Shown: positions 1-10,963 of the stretch, in pieces
Numbering within the stretch: position 1 is the stretch's first letter
How the letters are laid out: each line of letters opens with the position of its first letter
Origin: Eudorina sp. 2006-703-Eu-15
Taxonomy: Eukaryota; Chlorophyta; Chlorophyceae; Chlamydomonadales; Volvocaceae
DNA: 64,000 nucleotides
Direction: 5' to 3'
Assembly: GCA_003117195.1 (NCBI GenBank)
Contig: BDSI01000238.1
Span: forward strand, 1-64,000
Position numbers and translations under genes: made by a program
Notes under the pieces: model-generated
Database searches by the model: none
What the model was told of the DNA's origin: nothing
What the model saw: the letters and a program-made list of their open reading frames with translations, nothing else

Positions 1-396
1 ACATCGGACTTCGTCAAGTATAAACGCGACCGCATTGTCGATACATGCCACTCATCATTTTGGTATATGTATTTGTTTGTTTGACGTATGCTATAATCCT
101 TGCGCAGTGAATGGCAGCATCATAATGTATCTGTACGTAGAGAGCAGTGACGCAACCATATCCTCCCTTCGCAGTATCCGCTCTTACCACTAAACACGTC
201 CATTTTTCAGCAGCAACGACCAACACTCCATTCATCCACACACTTAACACTACCAAGCTTATTCGCTAGCCTGACCCTCGCCTTTCTTCGGACTGGGCAA
301 ACGCGGGTTCACACGCTCTCCGCCGCACGCACGCGCTGCTCTGCCCGGTGGGTCTGGCCACTATTTAGGAGGTCTCGACCTTAGCGCTGAGCTGGT

Positions 397-750
397 TTAC
401 CAGAATGTTGAAGACCGTCTGACCGAGGGGCTGGACGCCGTCGCCGACGACAAGCGTCGCTCGAGCCAGTTGGAGGAGCCAGCTGACCATGGTCGTGTGG
501 TTGTCCCATCAGGTAAAAACCGGCTGAGTCCAGGCCCGGCAAGAACCGGGGCGCAGCCCAGGGACCCTGCCTCCTGCTCCGCGTTGTCCTCACGAACCAA
601 GGACACCTCGCGGCGCTTAAACGGCGGAAGGACCGAGGCCGGCTGGACGCGCACGCGCCGCTTACGGAACTGAGGCGACCCATTCCCCATACCGCTGTAA
701 TCGACCTGGGCCAGGTTGAAGATCCGCGCCGAACGCCGAAGAGTGGCCAT
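397..750 (-). pseudogene. Element A small 3' ORF, A1 copy (frame-disturbed)
   Basis: This is the A1 version of a small ORF found downstream of the integrase in all four A copies. It begins with MATLRRSARIFNLAQ and continues with a basic segment rich in Arg and Lys. A small deletion near 510 changes the C-terminal frame relative to A2 and A3. I recognise no domain. It could be an accessory nucleic-acid-binding protein, a remnant of one, or chance coding in the 3' untranslated region. The copies are too similar for conservation to decide. Confidence 0.3.
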
Positions 751-1184
751 GACGACGATGAGCTGCTGCTTAAAGCGATAAGGAAAGGTAAAGTAACGGG
801 ATGGACTGTAGAACTTGATGTGATGTGGTAGATGTGGGCTCTGGTTACACCGCCACGTATTTTTATACCACTACACAGCCGACTTGACAACCGCACTGTA
901 ACAGGGGGTCTGCTGACGTGCCAAACGGCTACACAGTGCGTGGGTTGTCCAGCCTCTCACGACAGCGGATGTACCGTAACGTAGTAGGTCACTGATCTGA
1001 CTCCACCCGCAGCCGTCAGGCCTGCGTTATAAGGCTGTTTCGTACATGACGATCCGACACGGTGAGAGCTGTGCGTGGGCTACGATTCGTATATCAGACT
1101 CCTCGCCGACTGTGTTCGCCTCTCGATTCGCCATCGTCGTACTGCGTTCGAGTGCCGGTCCTACTCATTAACTGCTCTCACGCA

Positions 1185-4100
1185 CTATTCGTCGCCTTTG
1201 GTGCCGTGAGCCTCAGGGGAAACAAAAAGCTGCCGCACAGGAACCGTAAAAGGCTGTCCGTCGGCGGTCTCCACCAACGCCAGACTGCCGGTGGCGTTCC
1301 AGTATTTGAAGAAAAATGGCCCCTCCCTGTCAGCGCCAAGCTTGTGGGAGCGCCGGGTCCATCGGTACACTGTGGCGTTTTCTGTCAGATCCGGTAGGTG
1401 CGCGCAAGCGCGTCGGAAGTGTCTGCTGTAGTGATGTCCTTGCTTTGGGGTTCAGCTGCCGGCAGTGGTGACGGTAAAACATCCATACCCGTAGCACGGC
1501 CGATTGGGGTCTGCGGAGTAGCAGCCTGTAAGTCGGTCTTCTTGTTCTCAGCGGTTGCGGCATAGGAATTCCCTGCCGTTTAGCGTAGTCTCGTTGCTGC
1601 TGTACTTTGGCTTTGGTTAGGTTCTCCCCAACCTGACTAGCCATGCTGTCCAAAAGCGAACGTCGTTGCTGCAAAGCTTCATAGTCCTCCGCGCATGCCT
1701 CCACGGATTCCTCCGTTGCTGGCATCGTAATCTGAATGGCGCTGCGTTCAGCTGCCGTGGTGAGTTCCAGCGCGGGGCTCAGGCGTGTGCTATCTTGTCG
1801 TGTAGCGCGATAACCATAAAGGATACGGTATACTTCAACGTCCCAATTATCCTCTTTGTCGTTAATGCACTTCCGCAGTGCCGTCAACAGCACTCGGACG
1901 AGACGCTCTGCCTGCCCATTGCTCTGCGGTGAGTACGCAGCAGTATGACGATGTGTAATTTTCTGATCTTGAAGTAGGCGAGCGAATTCGCCGTCCATTC
2001 GCGGCCTTGGTCAGTCATAATGATTTCTGGGGAACCATATCGGGTGATCCACTGTTGCCAAAGCCAAGATGCCGTAGTAATGGCCTTCTTATCAGGTAGG
2101 GGCCGGCCTCAGGCCATTTGGACCATGAGTCGACAGCCACAATCACCTGGTCAGGGTCAGACGATCCGGCCGGGACCGATATTGGCAGAACAAGGGAGCG
2201 GCGCGCAATCGCTGACTTTTGGGGCGCCTTCACGGTTCGCCCAGTTGGGGCTCCCGAGACGGGGTTGGAGCTCAGTGGGCCCTTTCCACCCTTTCTTGAA
2301 AGTGCGGGGGGAGTCCTGCGATGTGCGGACCTGCTCCTGAAGAAGGATGAGGCGCGGGTTCCCCGCCCTCTGTCTGTTTATCGTCGGGCTCTCCGTACCG
2401 GGGTTCAAGTTGGGGACCGGGCCTACCCTCAGATTGGGGTGGAGGTTGGGCTCCCGTTGGCATTTTGGTGTTTTGGCCAAGTTATTTCTTATGATGCGGG
2501 TTACCCCACTAGCGGTCGCTGGCAGTGTCACGAGCCAGGCGTGGCCTTCCAAGACCTCGAGAGGGTGCTGCGTTGGGTGCCTCATCAGAGGTGGTGGTAG
2601 CTGGGTAATGGGGTGCCTGTGTGGGCGACCTCCCCTGTGCTTGGCTTTATCCACTTCTGGGGATTATGCCCGCTGCTGTGCCTATCCCTTTGGTAGTGTT
2701 GCCCCGCTGCGCGCCTCTGCTTGCTTCGGTGTCTGACTGGTTGGGGTTATGGCCCGTGTGTTTTCTTTGGGTGCGGCGTTGTGGTGTGGAGGTGACCTGC
2801 CGCCTTGGCGTGGGGCCTACTGGGGCTTGCTCTGGTATACACCGATGATCCGTTGGGGTCCGCTGTAACATTCATTCATTCAATCAGGTAGCTGTTTCCA
2901 CGGGCGTTGTCTTGTAGGGGCCCATCAAGTCGATATGTACACGTCCCCACAATGGAACCACTGGAGAGGCGCAGCTGTGGCTGACGCACCAGCTTTAGTT
3001 TATCAGGAGCGCACTTTGGGCACTTGGCGACGTGCGTCCGTACATCATGTTGCATATTTTCCCAAAAGAAACGTTTCCGCAGGAAGTCGTACGTCTTGCT
3101 GACTCCCCAATGAGCCATATCGTGAGCCTCCTGTAGGGCCGCTGCGCGTTCCTCAGGTTTCAACACACGCACACGTGATTGCTTATCTGTGCTCTTCTTC
3201 CATAGTTGACCATCTGAAAATTCATACCGCGCGGCCTTCTTGCGCAACCTTGTCATCTCCCGCAGGTTATCTTCTCCGGATGCCGAAGCATCGACGGGCA
3301 GCTTGCCGGTCTCAACGTACCGAATCAACGCACTGTCCTGCCAGATGTCCGTGACGGTTGAAGGTCCGGGTTTCGGTGCTTCACTCGAGCTGTTATCACT
3401 GCCCGAGGTAAGAACGCTTGAAGTTGAGTCGCTCTCCTTGTTAGAGTAAGATGAGGAGAAGAAAGTGACGGGATCAATCCCTGAGTAGCAGTACGGTCGG
3501 CCACAGGACGACCTGGGGGGCCCCGGGGGCGAATAATGGCTGGTCCTCCAGCCAATTGACGATCGGCGGGAAGAGATGGAGCCGGCGTGTCCAGGGCGGG
3601 CACGGGCGGGGAGAATCGAACACGCTTGACTGGCGCATCACCAGAAGCGTAGTAAGGCGACGCTTCGTCGGGCGGACAGATTTTGTCGAAGGTGTAGTCG
3701 GGTTATCCTTATGAAGTGGGCAGAACCATGGTCCGGCCGGGACTGCAGCCAAAGGCGGGTCCAGACATGTAGTGTGCCAACCCAGGCAACAGGAAGGCTC
3801 ATCGCAAAGCAGTAGGATAGACATCGGTCGTCCACGTAGGCAGACCGCGCAAATGATTCCAGGGTCATCATCCTTATCAGTGCTTTCTGAACCAGCGGCT
3901 CTGCGTAATCCGCCAGACGTTGATTGAGAGCAGGCCGGCGACGGCGTTTCCGTGCGCGTTCCGTTGTAGGTGTAACATCAGGCGCGTCAGTCGTCGATGA
4001 GTTGTCTTATCCAAGCGCCGCTTGCCGAGCGAGACCAGGGAGCTGGCTGCTTCGCGCAAGGGTCGCGCTCTGGGGAAGGCGAAGAGAGACGAGCGGCGGG

Positions 4101-7100
4101 TGAGGTGCCACCGTAGCCATTCCAACAGGTGGGTTGTCCTGATGACGCTCCTCCTCTTGTTCGGCGATCAGAATCTGAACCTCGGAAGCGACAGCCGCAA
4201 TTGAGCATGCCAAGATGGCGGCATCCTCAAAGGGTCCTGAACATGATCGGTTTCGGTAGCCATGTCACGGTCCATCAAGTGTCCCAAGCGACTCAGACCA
4301 TCCACATTAGAATTCTTGCGCCCAGCCTTGTGCATTACTTCAAAGTCGTACGCCTGAAGCTTGAGTGCGTAACGGGCCAACTTGCCGAGAAGGTCCCGTG
4401 CGCGTACAGTCCTCAAAGACCGAACTGCCATGGAATCCGTAATGAGCACAAAGTGCGTGCCGTACAAATAGGGGTGGAAGTGCTTGATAGCCCATAGAGC
4501 AGCGTAGGCCTCTCCATCCGCCGCGCTGTAGTTGAGTTGAGCTCCTGTCATAGCCTTGCTGGCGAATTGCACAGCGTACTCAAATCCTTCGTCGTCCCGC
4601 TGGGCTAGGCACGCGGCAACGGCGGTACGGCACCAGTCAACTTGGACCATAAACGGGCGCTGAAAATCAGGTGCGCGGAGTACAGGCTCCCGCAACAGGG
4701 CGTTCCGAAGCTCTTGAAAAGCATCTTGTTCGCGCGGGCCCCAAGACCAGGGAGCTCCTTGCTTGAGTAGCGCATATAGTGGCCGAGCGATCAGGCCAAA
4801 ACCAGGGATAAGCTCCGGTAGTAACCAACAGCTCCCAACCAAGCTCGTACTTCGCGAACGTTGGTCGGAGAAGGAATCTCTGCAATCTTCATGACGTTAG
4901 CAGGGTTGGGTCCCACGGTACCGCGTACCCCATCGAGTAGGTGACCAAGGAAAATCACACGTTGCCCAAACGTGCATTTCTTAGCTGCGATCTTGAGACC
5001 AGCCATCCGTAGCAGATCGAACACCTGCTGAAGATGTCGTACATGATCTTGTAGTGTGGGGCTGAAAATCAGAATGTCATCCAAGTAGACCACCACACAG
5101 CGCTCCCGTAGCGGACCATCAGTCGATGCCGGGTGCGGAGGCGAATCCTCTAACAGCGGGCCTAGCACCTTGTGCATCAGGGTAGCGAACACGGCGGCTG
5201 ACCCTTGAGACCCATGGGCATCCGTACATACTGATACTGGGCCGTCGGCGTAGCAAATGCCGTACGCTCCTTGGAAGCCTCGTCGGCCATGGGGACTTGC
5301 CAGTAGCCAGACTTCAAATCCAGACTCGAGTAGTATCGTGTTTCACCACCCGGAGGTGCAGCAGTATCCAAAATATCCTGGATGTGACCTATCGGAAATC
5401 GAATGTCCTTAGTAACGTCGTTGACCTTGCGCATGTCGACGCAGGGCCGAAGCTCTCCGTTCTTCTTGGGACGACTACCACCGGCGACACCCAAGGGCTG
5501 TTGGACAGCTCGATGATCCCGTCCTGAAGCATCTGCCGCATCTCAGCGTCAACGGCAGCCTTCTCGTGCGTGATAAACGGTAAATGTTTTGGGCGATGGG
5601 AGGATGCTCCCCTATGTCCACTCTCATGGACACCCATGTTGTGAATCCAAGCTCTCGGTTGGTGAGGGCGAACATGTCGAAGTTGTCGGCCAGACACGTG
5701 TCCAGCAATTGGCGGTCGGGTATGGGAGATCGGTATTCACCTTGCTACTTAGCAAGACGCGTAGCTCGGTGGTAGGAGTCTTGATGGGCCGGATCGCACG
5801 AGCCACTAGTCCGCGGAAATGGGCCTCCTCCAAGTGACCGTCGTGATCTAAACCGTCCGGAGCGATAGCAGCCGGCACGGACGCATCAAACTGTGTCGCC
5901 GTGGTAGGGCCGAAAGTGGCGGAGGAACGCTCCTCGGTCAGCAAACGTGGGATTAACAGCTCCCGGGGACTCAAAACTGGTATGGGTAGAGGGTCGAACA
6001 GGGCGGATCGGCGGCAGTCGAAGTAGACGCCTCAGGAATCAAGTACGAGTCATCGTTGCACTCAACACCGTCTCCAAGCCAAACATCTGCCCTGGCTGCT
6101 TCACTGCCGGAGCTAACGACGCTGTCGGTGCTCCACGCATCCGCGGCCCATTCACCACTGGAGGTGCTTACTGACAAGGCCTTGTCTGACCTAAGCATCT
6201 GTCGTACAAGCATGTCAACGATGTGTTGCATGTCTGTGTCTCCTCCAAGTTCCGAATCAATATCGCTGGGCACTTCGCTGCTTCCCGCAGGTAAATCGAC
6301 AATCTCAGGTGCGGAGTCTTCGCTGACAACCGATGGTGACGCCTCCTCTCGGGCGTGGGCGTCTCAGGCGGCTGTACCGGGGTTTCGGCCTCCAACATGA
6401 AAGCTGGTTGATGACCGTCATTCTCAGGTGAGTCATCCCAGAGCCGGGCAGACGGGGAACACCGGGGCCAGGGCTCCGAAGAAAATGGATAGCAATGTTG
6501 GACCGCTGATCTCGGTCGTTGGTATACTCAAGACGACTACTGTCGTACGAGATGCTTGCCCGAATCGGGTAGAGAAAATCAGTGCCCAGGAGAAGCTGAT
6601 AGTTGAGGGCGGTGCTGACGAACGGACACAGTAGTATCGTAAGATCGCCAGTAGACACTTGTAGCTCAGTAACACGCCCAGCTGCGCGACCGCGATTGCC
6701 GTCCGCATTCAGAAAGGTCACCTCCGAATCCTCTACCATGTGTAGCAGGTCTAGACGTCGTAGCGTGTCACGCGTGATGACACTATGAGAAGCGCCAGAA
6801 TCGATGACCGCGGGGACAGGGACTAGATCGCCTCGCCCATCCGCTAACAGTACGGTAGCCTTACAAACTTGCCAAGGCGGTGCGACAGGGTCGGTCTGCC
6901 AAGCAGGGACTGCCGGAGACGGACGCTCCGAAAGAGAAGCTTGCATAGCGCCTACTGTAGGCCGCGCGGGTCCAAACGTAGGTCCAGGTTGGGGGTTGCC
7001 GGGCTAGCATGCTGTCGGGCCAACCCAAGGACTCGACTGCCAACCTTCGTGTAGATGCTGATGGGGTTGCACCGAAGAGATGTACTCAATGGTAGCGCAT

Positions 7101-8489
7101 ACTTGTTAACCTTATGAACGATGTCCTCGGCGATACGCCGTTCTTCTTCTTGTGGGTCCGCAGGGATAGGATCGGTGCGACTGCTAGGCTCTGCTGTGCG
7201 TCGCCGCGGACGAGGTTCAGCGCTGGCGACGCCACGCCGGGCTGGAGCGGCACCTTCAGCTGCTGCAGCACGCTCTGACATCGGCGTGTCTGCGGCGGCT
7301 GGGACTGGGTGCTGATGCGCCTGAGGTCCAGGCGAAGTCGTGGCTGGAGTACTGGGGGAAACTGCCGGGGGCACGACGGGACGTACAACGTTGGTACGGC
7401 CTGCCGTAGTGGGATGGGGCGCATCCTGGCCAGGAGCGGCGGTCGGACGCTTGCGGGGAAGCGGCATGGGCTCGAAGTCGGCCACACGCTTGATGTAGGC
7501 GGCGGCGGGGTAGCTGGTTGGAAGCGAGCACAGATGCCCGGATGTTCCATCTGTGAGAGGTGTGGGCCTTCGTAGTGGGTGTCGACCTTCTCCCACAACT
7601 GCACATTCGAGTTGCGTTCCAGCAACAATGTTAAGCGCGACAACTGACGAGCGATGTCGTCGACTCGGGATTCAAGCGGTTCACTGCCTGGTGGCGTAGT
7701 ATCATCAGGGCGCGGACGACTCTGCCAGGGACCATTTCCGGCGGGCTTCTGCTCTGGCCGTCGTGGCTCCATGGGACGTTGCGCAGCTGAAGGGGTGCGA
7801 GGTCTGTCTGGACGAGAACCGTTAGGGATCTGGGAATCAGGCACGTTGCCATGGGGACGACCGCGACGGTCTTCCCAACGTGGGGACGTCCGAACAGGAT
7901 GGCTGCGAGCGTCTATCTCGCGAGCTCGTGGCGGGGGAAACGAATCAAAGGAGCCGGCCGTATCCTGACGGTCCAGGCCTTCATTGACGTAGATGGCGCA
8001 ACGTACGGCATCCTCGAAGCTGGATGGCCGCATAATAAAAACCTTGCTGTAGATCTTGGCCTGTAGCCCTTGCAAGAAGTTATGCATGTGGATGGGGTCG
8101 TGTTGCGTATCCACTCCCAGTTGAGCAGCTAGGTCGCGGTAGCGATCGGCGTACGTCCGTACAGCCTCGCCCCGCTCTTGTCGACAGTGAGCTAGCCGGC
8201 TGAACAACTCTTCTTGAGTAGGATCGAACCGCTCTAGGAACGCGGTCTTGAAACTAGGCCAGTCGGGGAGAGACGCTTCAACGCCGGCCTGCCAGCAGAT
8301 GGCTTCATCTCCTAAACGACAAATGGCGACGTCCAGCTGAGCGTCTTCGCTCCAGCCGTACATGCGCCCACATCGCTCAACCCTAGCTACCCATTGCCGT
8401 GCGCTGTCTCCTAGCCGGAAGATGGGCACAGATGAGACGCTAGAGGGGTGAGGGCGAGAGGCGAAATGCTGTTGTTGTTGACCGTCCAT
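1185..8489 (-). pseudogene. Element A1 gag-pro-pol polyprotein, frame-broken
   Basis: The polyprotein starts at ATG 8,489 (MDGQQQQHFASRP) and stops at 1,185 (ending GTKGDE). The Ty3-type Gag core lies near 8,430-7,960 and contains WPSFKTAFLERF. The protease DSGAS motif is near 6,790. RT with YLDD lies near 5,090, RNase H (ITDSMAV) near 4,440, and the PHD finger at about 3,880-3,710. The integrase zinc module and DDE core lie at about 3,150-1,900. The reading frame is interrupted many times by single-base losses in G or C runs, for example near 2,008, 2,100, 2,898, 3,650, 4,000, 4,060, 4,226, 4,817, 5,207, 5,467, 5,718, 6,350 and 7,003. The 735-bp retroposon interrupts the integrase. A 15-bp in-frame loss near 1,768 removes CVFGK from the integrase C-terminal part. 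The near absence of substitutions suggests sequencing error or very recent decay. As written it is non-functional. Confidence 0.88.
2146..2880 (+). mobile_element. 735-bp non-LTR retroposon (SINE or 5'-truncated LINE) inside A1 integrase
   Basis: Comparison with A2 at about 11,927-11,945 shows an uninterrupted site there and a 735-bp insert here. The flanks carry a 6-bp target duplication, caatca, at 2,140-2,145 and 2,881-2,886. The insert ends in a short CATT-type repeat (cattcattcatt), as target-primed non-LTR retroposons do, which orients it on the plus strand. It shows no RT motif, and I saw no convincing pol III box. ORFs within it look like chance. It could be a SINE or the 3' end of a LINE truncated at its 5' end. 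Confidence 0.72.
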
Positions 8490-8561
8490 GGCTGCACGAC
8501 CAGGTAGGCTGCCTAACAGATAGACTGTTCAGAAGATAGCTAGAGACCGGGCTATGAACCT

Positions 8562-8610
8562 GGTCTCGATACCACCCGCACCGGGGCGGGCCACGCCCCG
8601 TGGGCGCCCA
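8562..8610 (-). other. Element A primer-binding-site region (two candidates)
   Basis: Between the LTR and gag, the minus strand carries two TGG-initiated sites. TGGTATCGAGACC (8,574-8,562) and the following bases resemble the complement of an initiator-Met tRNA 3' end. TGGGCGCCCA (8,610-8,601) is a perfect palindrome directly next to the presumed LTR end, and TGGGCGCCC-like sites occur as PBS in other gypsy elements. A GC hairpin (CGGGGCG/CGCCCCG) lies between them. The same arrangement recurs at 29,769-29,817 and 47,184-47,232. Which site primes cannot be decided from sequence. Confidence 0.5.
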
Positions 8611-9173
8611 AAATTTTTCGCGTATGGGACAACCCGTGGGAGGACACGCCCGGGCGCCCAGGATCGTTTGTGTTAGGAATCGATACCAGCTGCGGAAGCG
8701 ATCGAGATGTTTATCGAGATTTGCGGATGCGCGAGCGGTAAGCGGAAGTTGGCGGAAGTAAAGGTTTGACCTACGGCCACTGGCCCTGGTGTATTTTCCG
8801 AGCCGGAAATTAGGCAGAGTTTCGCTGCGAGGCCGTCAGGCCCAGGAAACGTTTGGTGCCTGTTTGTTTACTGGGAGAACGCAGACGGGGAAAGGAGACG
8901 TCGCGACGTAGACATACTGTAGCGTAGTCTAGCGCAGATTGAAGGTGAAGGAGGAAGAAGGATAGCTGGGGAAAGCTGTCTGTGCCCGTGTTGTGGGACA
9001 GATGTGGGAAACAAAGTTCAAGCCGTTTGCTTACAAGTACCGAAACACTCCAGAAATACTTGAGGGAATTAATCGTCCTCAAGGAGCGTGAGGGTTACGT
9101 CCCAGTGACCTTTTAGGTATGGTAACGATTTACGACCGCTTCGCCACGACTCAAAAACAACGGTCCGGCGGCG

Positions 9174-9182
9174 CCTTTTATA
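9174..9182 (-). promoter_or_regulatory. TATA box of element A LTR
   Basis: The minus strand reads TATAAAAGG, a consensus TATA box about 450 bp into the LTR from its U3 end. Transcription would be expected to start some 25-35 bp further left (about 9,140-9,150) and read into PBS and gag of A1. Identical boxes occur in the other two LTRs. Confidence 0.65.
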
Positions 9183-9221
9183 TCAATCGTGCGCCCGCCA
9201 TTCGTACAACTGCAGTACTGA

Positions 9222-9324
9222 CAACGTAATACAGGCCAGTGTGCAACGTAATGCATACTGGGTGCAACGTAATGCAGGCCAGGATGACGTCGACGCAGGC
9301 CACGAGGCCAAGTGAATTACGTTG
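9222..9324. repeat. Short direct and inverted repeats in element A LTR U3
   Basis: The motif caacgtaat occurs at 9,222, 9,244 and 9,265, in the last two cases followed by gca. Its inverted form attacgttg is at 9,316-9,324. The block lies just upstream (in minus-strand sense) of the TATA box, as LTR enhancer repeats often do. It is present in all three LTRs. Confidence 0.55.
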
Positions 9325-9423
9325 TCACAACAGTGGATAAAGTTGCTATTTATCAAACGCCACTCGACATCGACCGTTTTGCACCAGTCGTTAGGACAGC
9401 GCATTTCGCAGTCAAACGTCGCG

Positions 9424-9433
9424 GGTTCGAACC
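9424..9433 (+). promoter_or_regulatory. RNA polymerase III B-box-like motif in element A LTR
   Basis: GGTTCGAACC matches the tRNA T-arm/B-box consensus GGTTCGANNCC exactly. A tRNA D-arm-like stretch (agtcgttaggac) lies about 50 bp upstream, and GACATC/GATGTC could pair as a partial acceptor stem. A full tRNA cloverleaf does not close, so this is at most a tRNA-like remnant. It runs antisense to the element. Copies are at 30,631-30,640 and 48,046-48,055. Confidence 0.4.
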
Positions 9434-9635
9434 TCGGATGTCGCATCCGCGCATCGGTTGCGCCTCTTTGCAACGTACACGGCAGATGTCTTGAGTTCAA
9501 CTCACACGAACTGTATGTTATTTTGCTTGACCGTGCTCATCGTCGTGTGTCCGGACAACAATTATAACCTACGCGACGAAAACTGTCCGCCCAATCGCAA
9601 CGGAACTCAGGAAAGTTCGCTACAGCTGTAGCGGT

Positions 9636-9647
9636 CCCCCCTTTCGA
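9636..9647 (-). other. Polypurine tract of A2
   Basis: The minus strand reads cgaaaggggggac immediately before the LTR, the expected position and composition of the plus-strand primer for reverse transcription. The same tract is at about 30,842-30,853 and 48,258-48,269. The last of these has one more G in the run. Confidence 0.6.
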
Positions 9648-10157
9648 AAACCTGGCCCCCTGGTCAGGTGGCTCGGAAATCGGGGACTGCCCTCGGTTCT
9701 CGCATTACCAACACTCGACTGTATAGCAAAGTCGAACCCTTCGAACACATCGGACAGCCGAGGCTGGTACGAAGCAGTACATCGGACTTCGTCAAGTATA
9801 AACGCGACCGCATTGTCGATACATGCCACTCATCATTTTGGTATGTATTTGTTTGTTTGACGTATGCTATAATCCTTGCGCAGTGAATGGCAGCATCATA
9901 ATGTATCTGTACGTAGAGAGCAGTGACGCAACCATATCCTCCCTTCGCAGTATCCGCTCTTACCACTAAACACGTCCATTTTTCAGCAGCAACGACCAAC
10001 ACTTCCATTCATCCACACACTTAACACTACCAAGCTTATTCGCTAGCCTGACCCTCGCCTTTCTTCGGACTGGGCAAACGCGGGTTCACATGCTCTCCGC
10101 CGCGCGCACGCGCTGCTCTGCCCGGTGGGTCTGGCCACTATTTAGGAGGTCTCGACC

Positions 10158-10529
10158 TTAGCGCTGAGCTGGTTTACCAGAATGTTGAAGACCGTCTGAC
10201 CGAGGGGCTGGACGCCGTCGCCGACGACAAGCGTCGCTCGAGCCAGTTGGAGGAGCCAGCTGACCATGGTCGCGTGGTTGTCCACCATCAGGTAAAAACC
10301 GGCTGAGTCCAGGCCCGGCAAGAACCGGGGCGCAGCCCAGGGACCCTGCCTCCTGCTCCGCGTTGTCCTCACGAACCAAGGACACCTCGCGGCGCTTAAA
10401 CGGCGGAAGGACCGAGGCCGGCTGGACGCGCACGCGCCGCTTACGGAACTGAGGCGACCCATTCCCCATACCGCTGTAATCGACCTGGGCCAGGTTGAAG
10501 ATCCGCGCCGAACGCCGAAGAGTGGCCAT
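10158..10529 (-). CDS. Element A small 3' ORF (123 aa), A2 copy, unknown function
   Basis: A 123-codon ORF lies between the integrase stop (10,964) and the 3' LTR, on the same strand as pol. Its N-terminal half (MATLRRSARIFNLAQ, then a strongly basic segment with FRKRRVRV) looks protein-like, while its C-terminal part is low in complexity. An overlapping frame (10,142-10,675, 177 codons) has a protein-like C-terminus containing SAGFYLMVDNHATMVSWLLQ. Splicing or a frame change could join the two. I recognise no family. Sense-strand 3' ORFs are known in some LTR elements, but this one may be chance. Confidence 0.3.
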   Translation of the reverse strand: MATLRRSARIFNLAQVDYSGMGNGSPQFRKRRVRVQPASVLPPFKRREVSLVREDNAEQEAGSLGCAPVLAGPGLSRFLPDGGQPRDHGQLAPPTGSSDACRRRRRPAPRSDGLQHSGKPAQR

Positions 10530-10963
10530 GACGACGATGAGCTGCTGCTTAAAGCGATAAGGAAAGGTAAAGTAACGGGATGGACTGTAGAACTTGATGT
10601 GATGTGGTAGATGTGGGCTCTGGTTACATCGCCACGTATTTTTATACCACTACACAGCCGACTTGACAACCGCACTGTAACAGGGGGTCTGCTGACGTGC
10701 CAAACGGCTACACAGTGCGTGGGTTGTCCAGCCTCTCACGACAGCGGATGTACCGTAACGTAGTAGGTCACTGATCTGACTCCACCCGCAGCCGTCAGGC
10801 CTGCGTTATAAGGCTGTTTCGTACATGACGATCCGACACGGTGAGAGCTGTGCGTGGGCTACGATTCGTATATCAGACTCCTCGCCGACTGTGTTCGCCT
10901 CTCGATTCGCCATCGTCGTACTGCGTTCGAGTGCCGGTCCTACTCATTAACTGCTCTCACGCA

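Larger units (their letters stand above)
1..9635 (-). mobile_element. Ty3/gypsy element A, copy A1 (3' LTR outside window)
   Basis: This is the left-most of four near-identical Ty3/gypsy copies. Position 1 corresponds to about 9,781 in copy A2, so the window opens inside the 3' untranslated part and the 3' LTR lies to the left. Read on the minus strand, the order is 5' LTR (9,635-8,611), PBS-like sites (8,610-8,562), gag ATG at 8,489, protease, RT, RNase H, PHD finger, integrase ending at 1,185, then an untranslated segment with a small ORF (750-397). The copy is broken by a 735-bp retroposon (2,146-2,880), a 15-bp in-frame loss near 1,768 and about twenty one-base losses in G/C runs. Positions 751-1,184 and 1-396 hold no other recognisable gene. 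Confidence 0.9.
8611..9635 (-). repeat. Element A LTR, shared by A1 (5') and A2 (3')
   Basis: This is a segment of about 1,025 bp lying between the PBS of A1 and the polypurine tract of A2. It is repeated at 29,818-30,841 and 47,233-48,257. It carries a minus-strand TATA box, a pol III B-box-like motif on the plus strand and short internal repeats. No clean TG...CA ends could be fixed, so the edges are approximate. Only one LTR separates neighbouring copies. The ORF at 8,810-9,082 is not convincing as a gene. Confidence 0.7.

Noticed and set aside
2118..2654. Protein-coding genes inside the 735-bp insert (160 and 165 codons on opposite strands)
   Set aside because: Both cross the insertion boundary or overlap each other, show no motif, and the insert behaves as a non-coding retroposon.
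7086..8489. 467-codon A1 frame as a complete Gag protein
   Set aside because: Its last third departs from the A2 and A3 Gag sequence after a one-base loss near 7,500. It is the frame-broken start of the polyprotein.
8810..9082. 90-codon minus-strand frame in the LTR (also in the other LTRs)
   Set aside because: It lies in the LTR downstream of the TATA box, has no motif, and its presence in all copies only reflects their near-identity.
9355..9445. A genuine tRNA gene in the element A LTR
   Set aside because: The T-arm motif is exact, but acceptor and anticodon arms do not pair into a full cloverleaf. Kept only as a pol III box-like finding.
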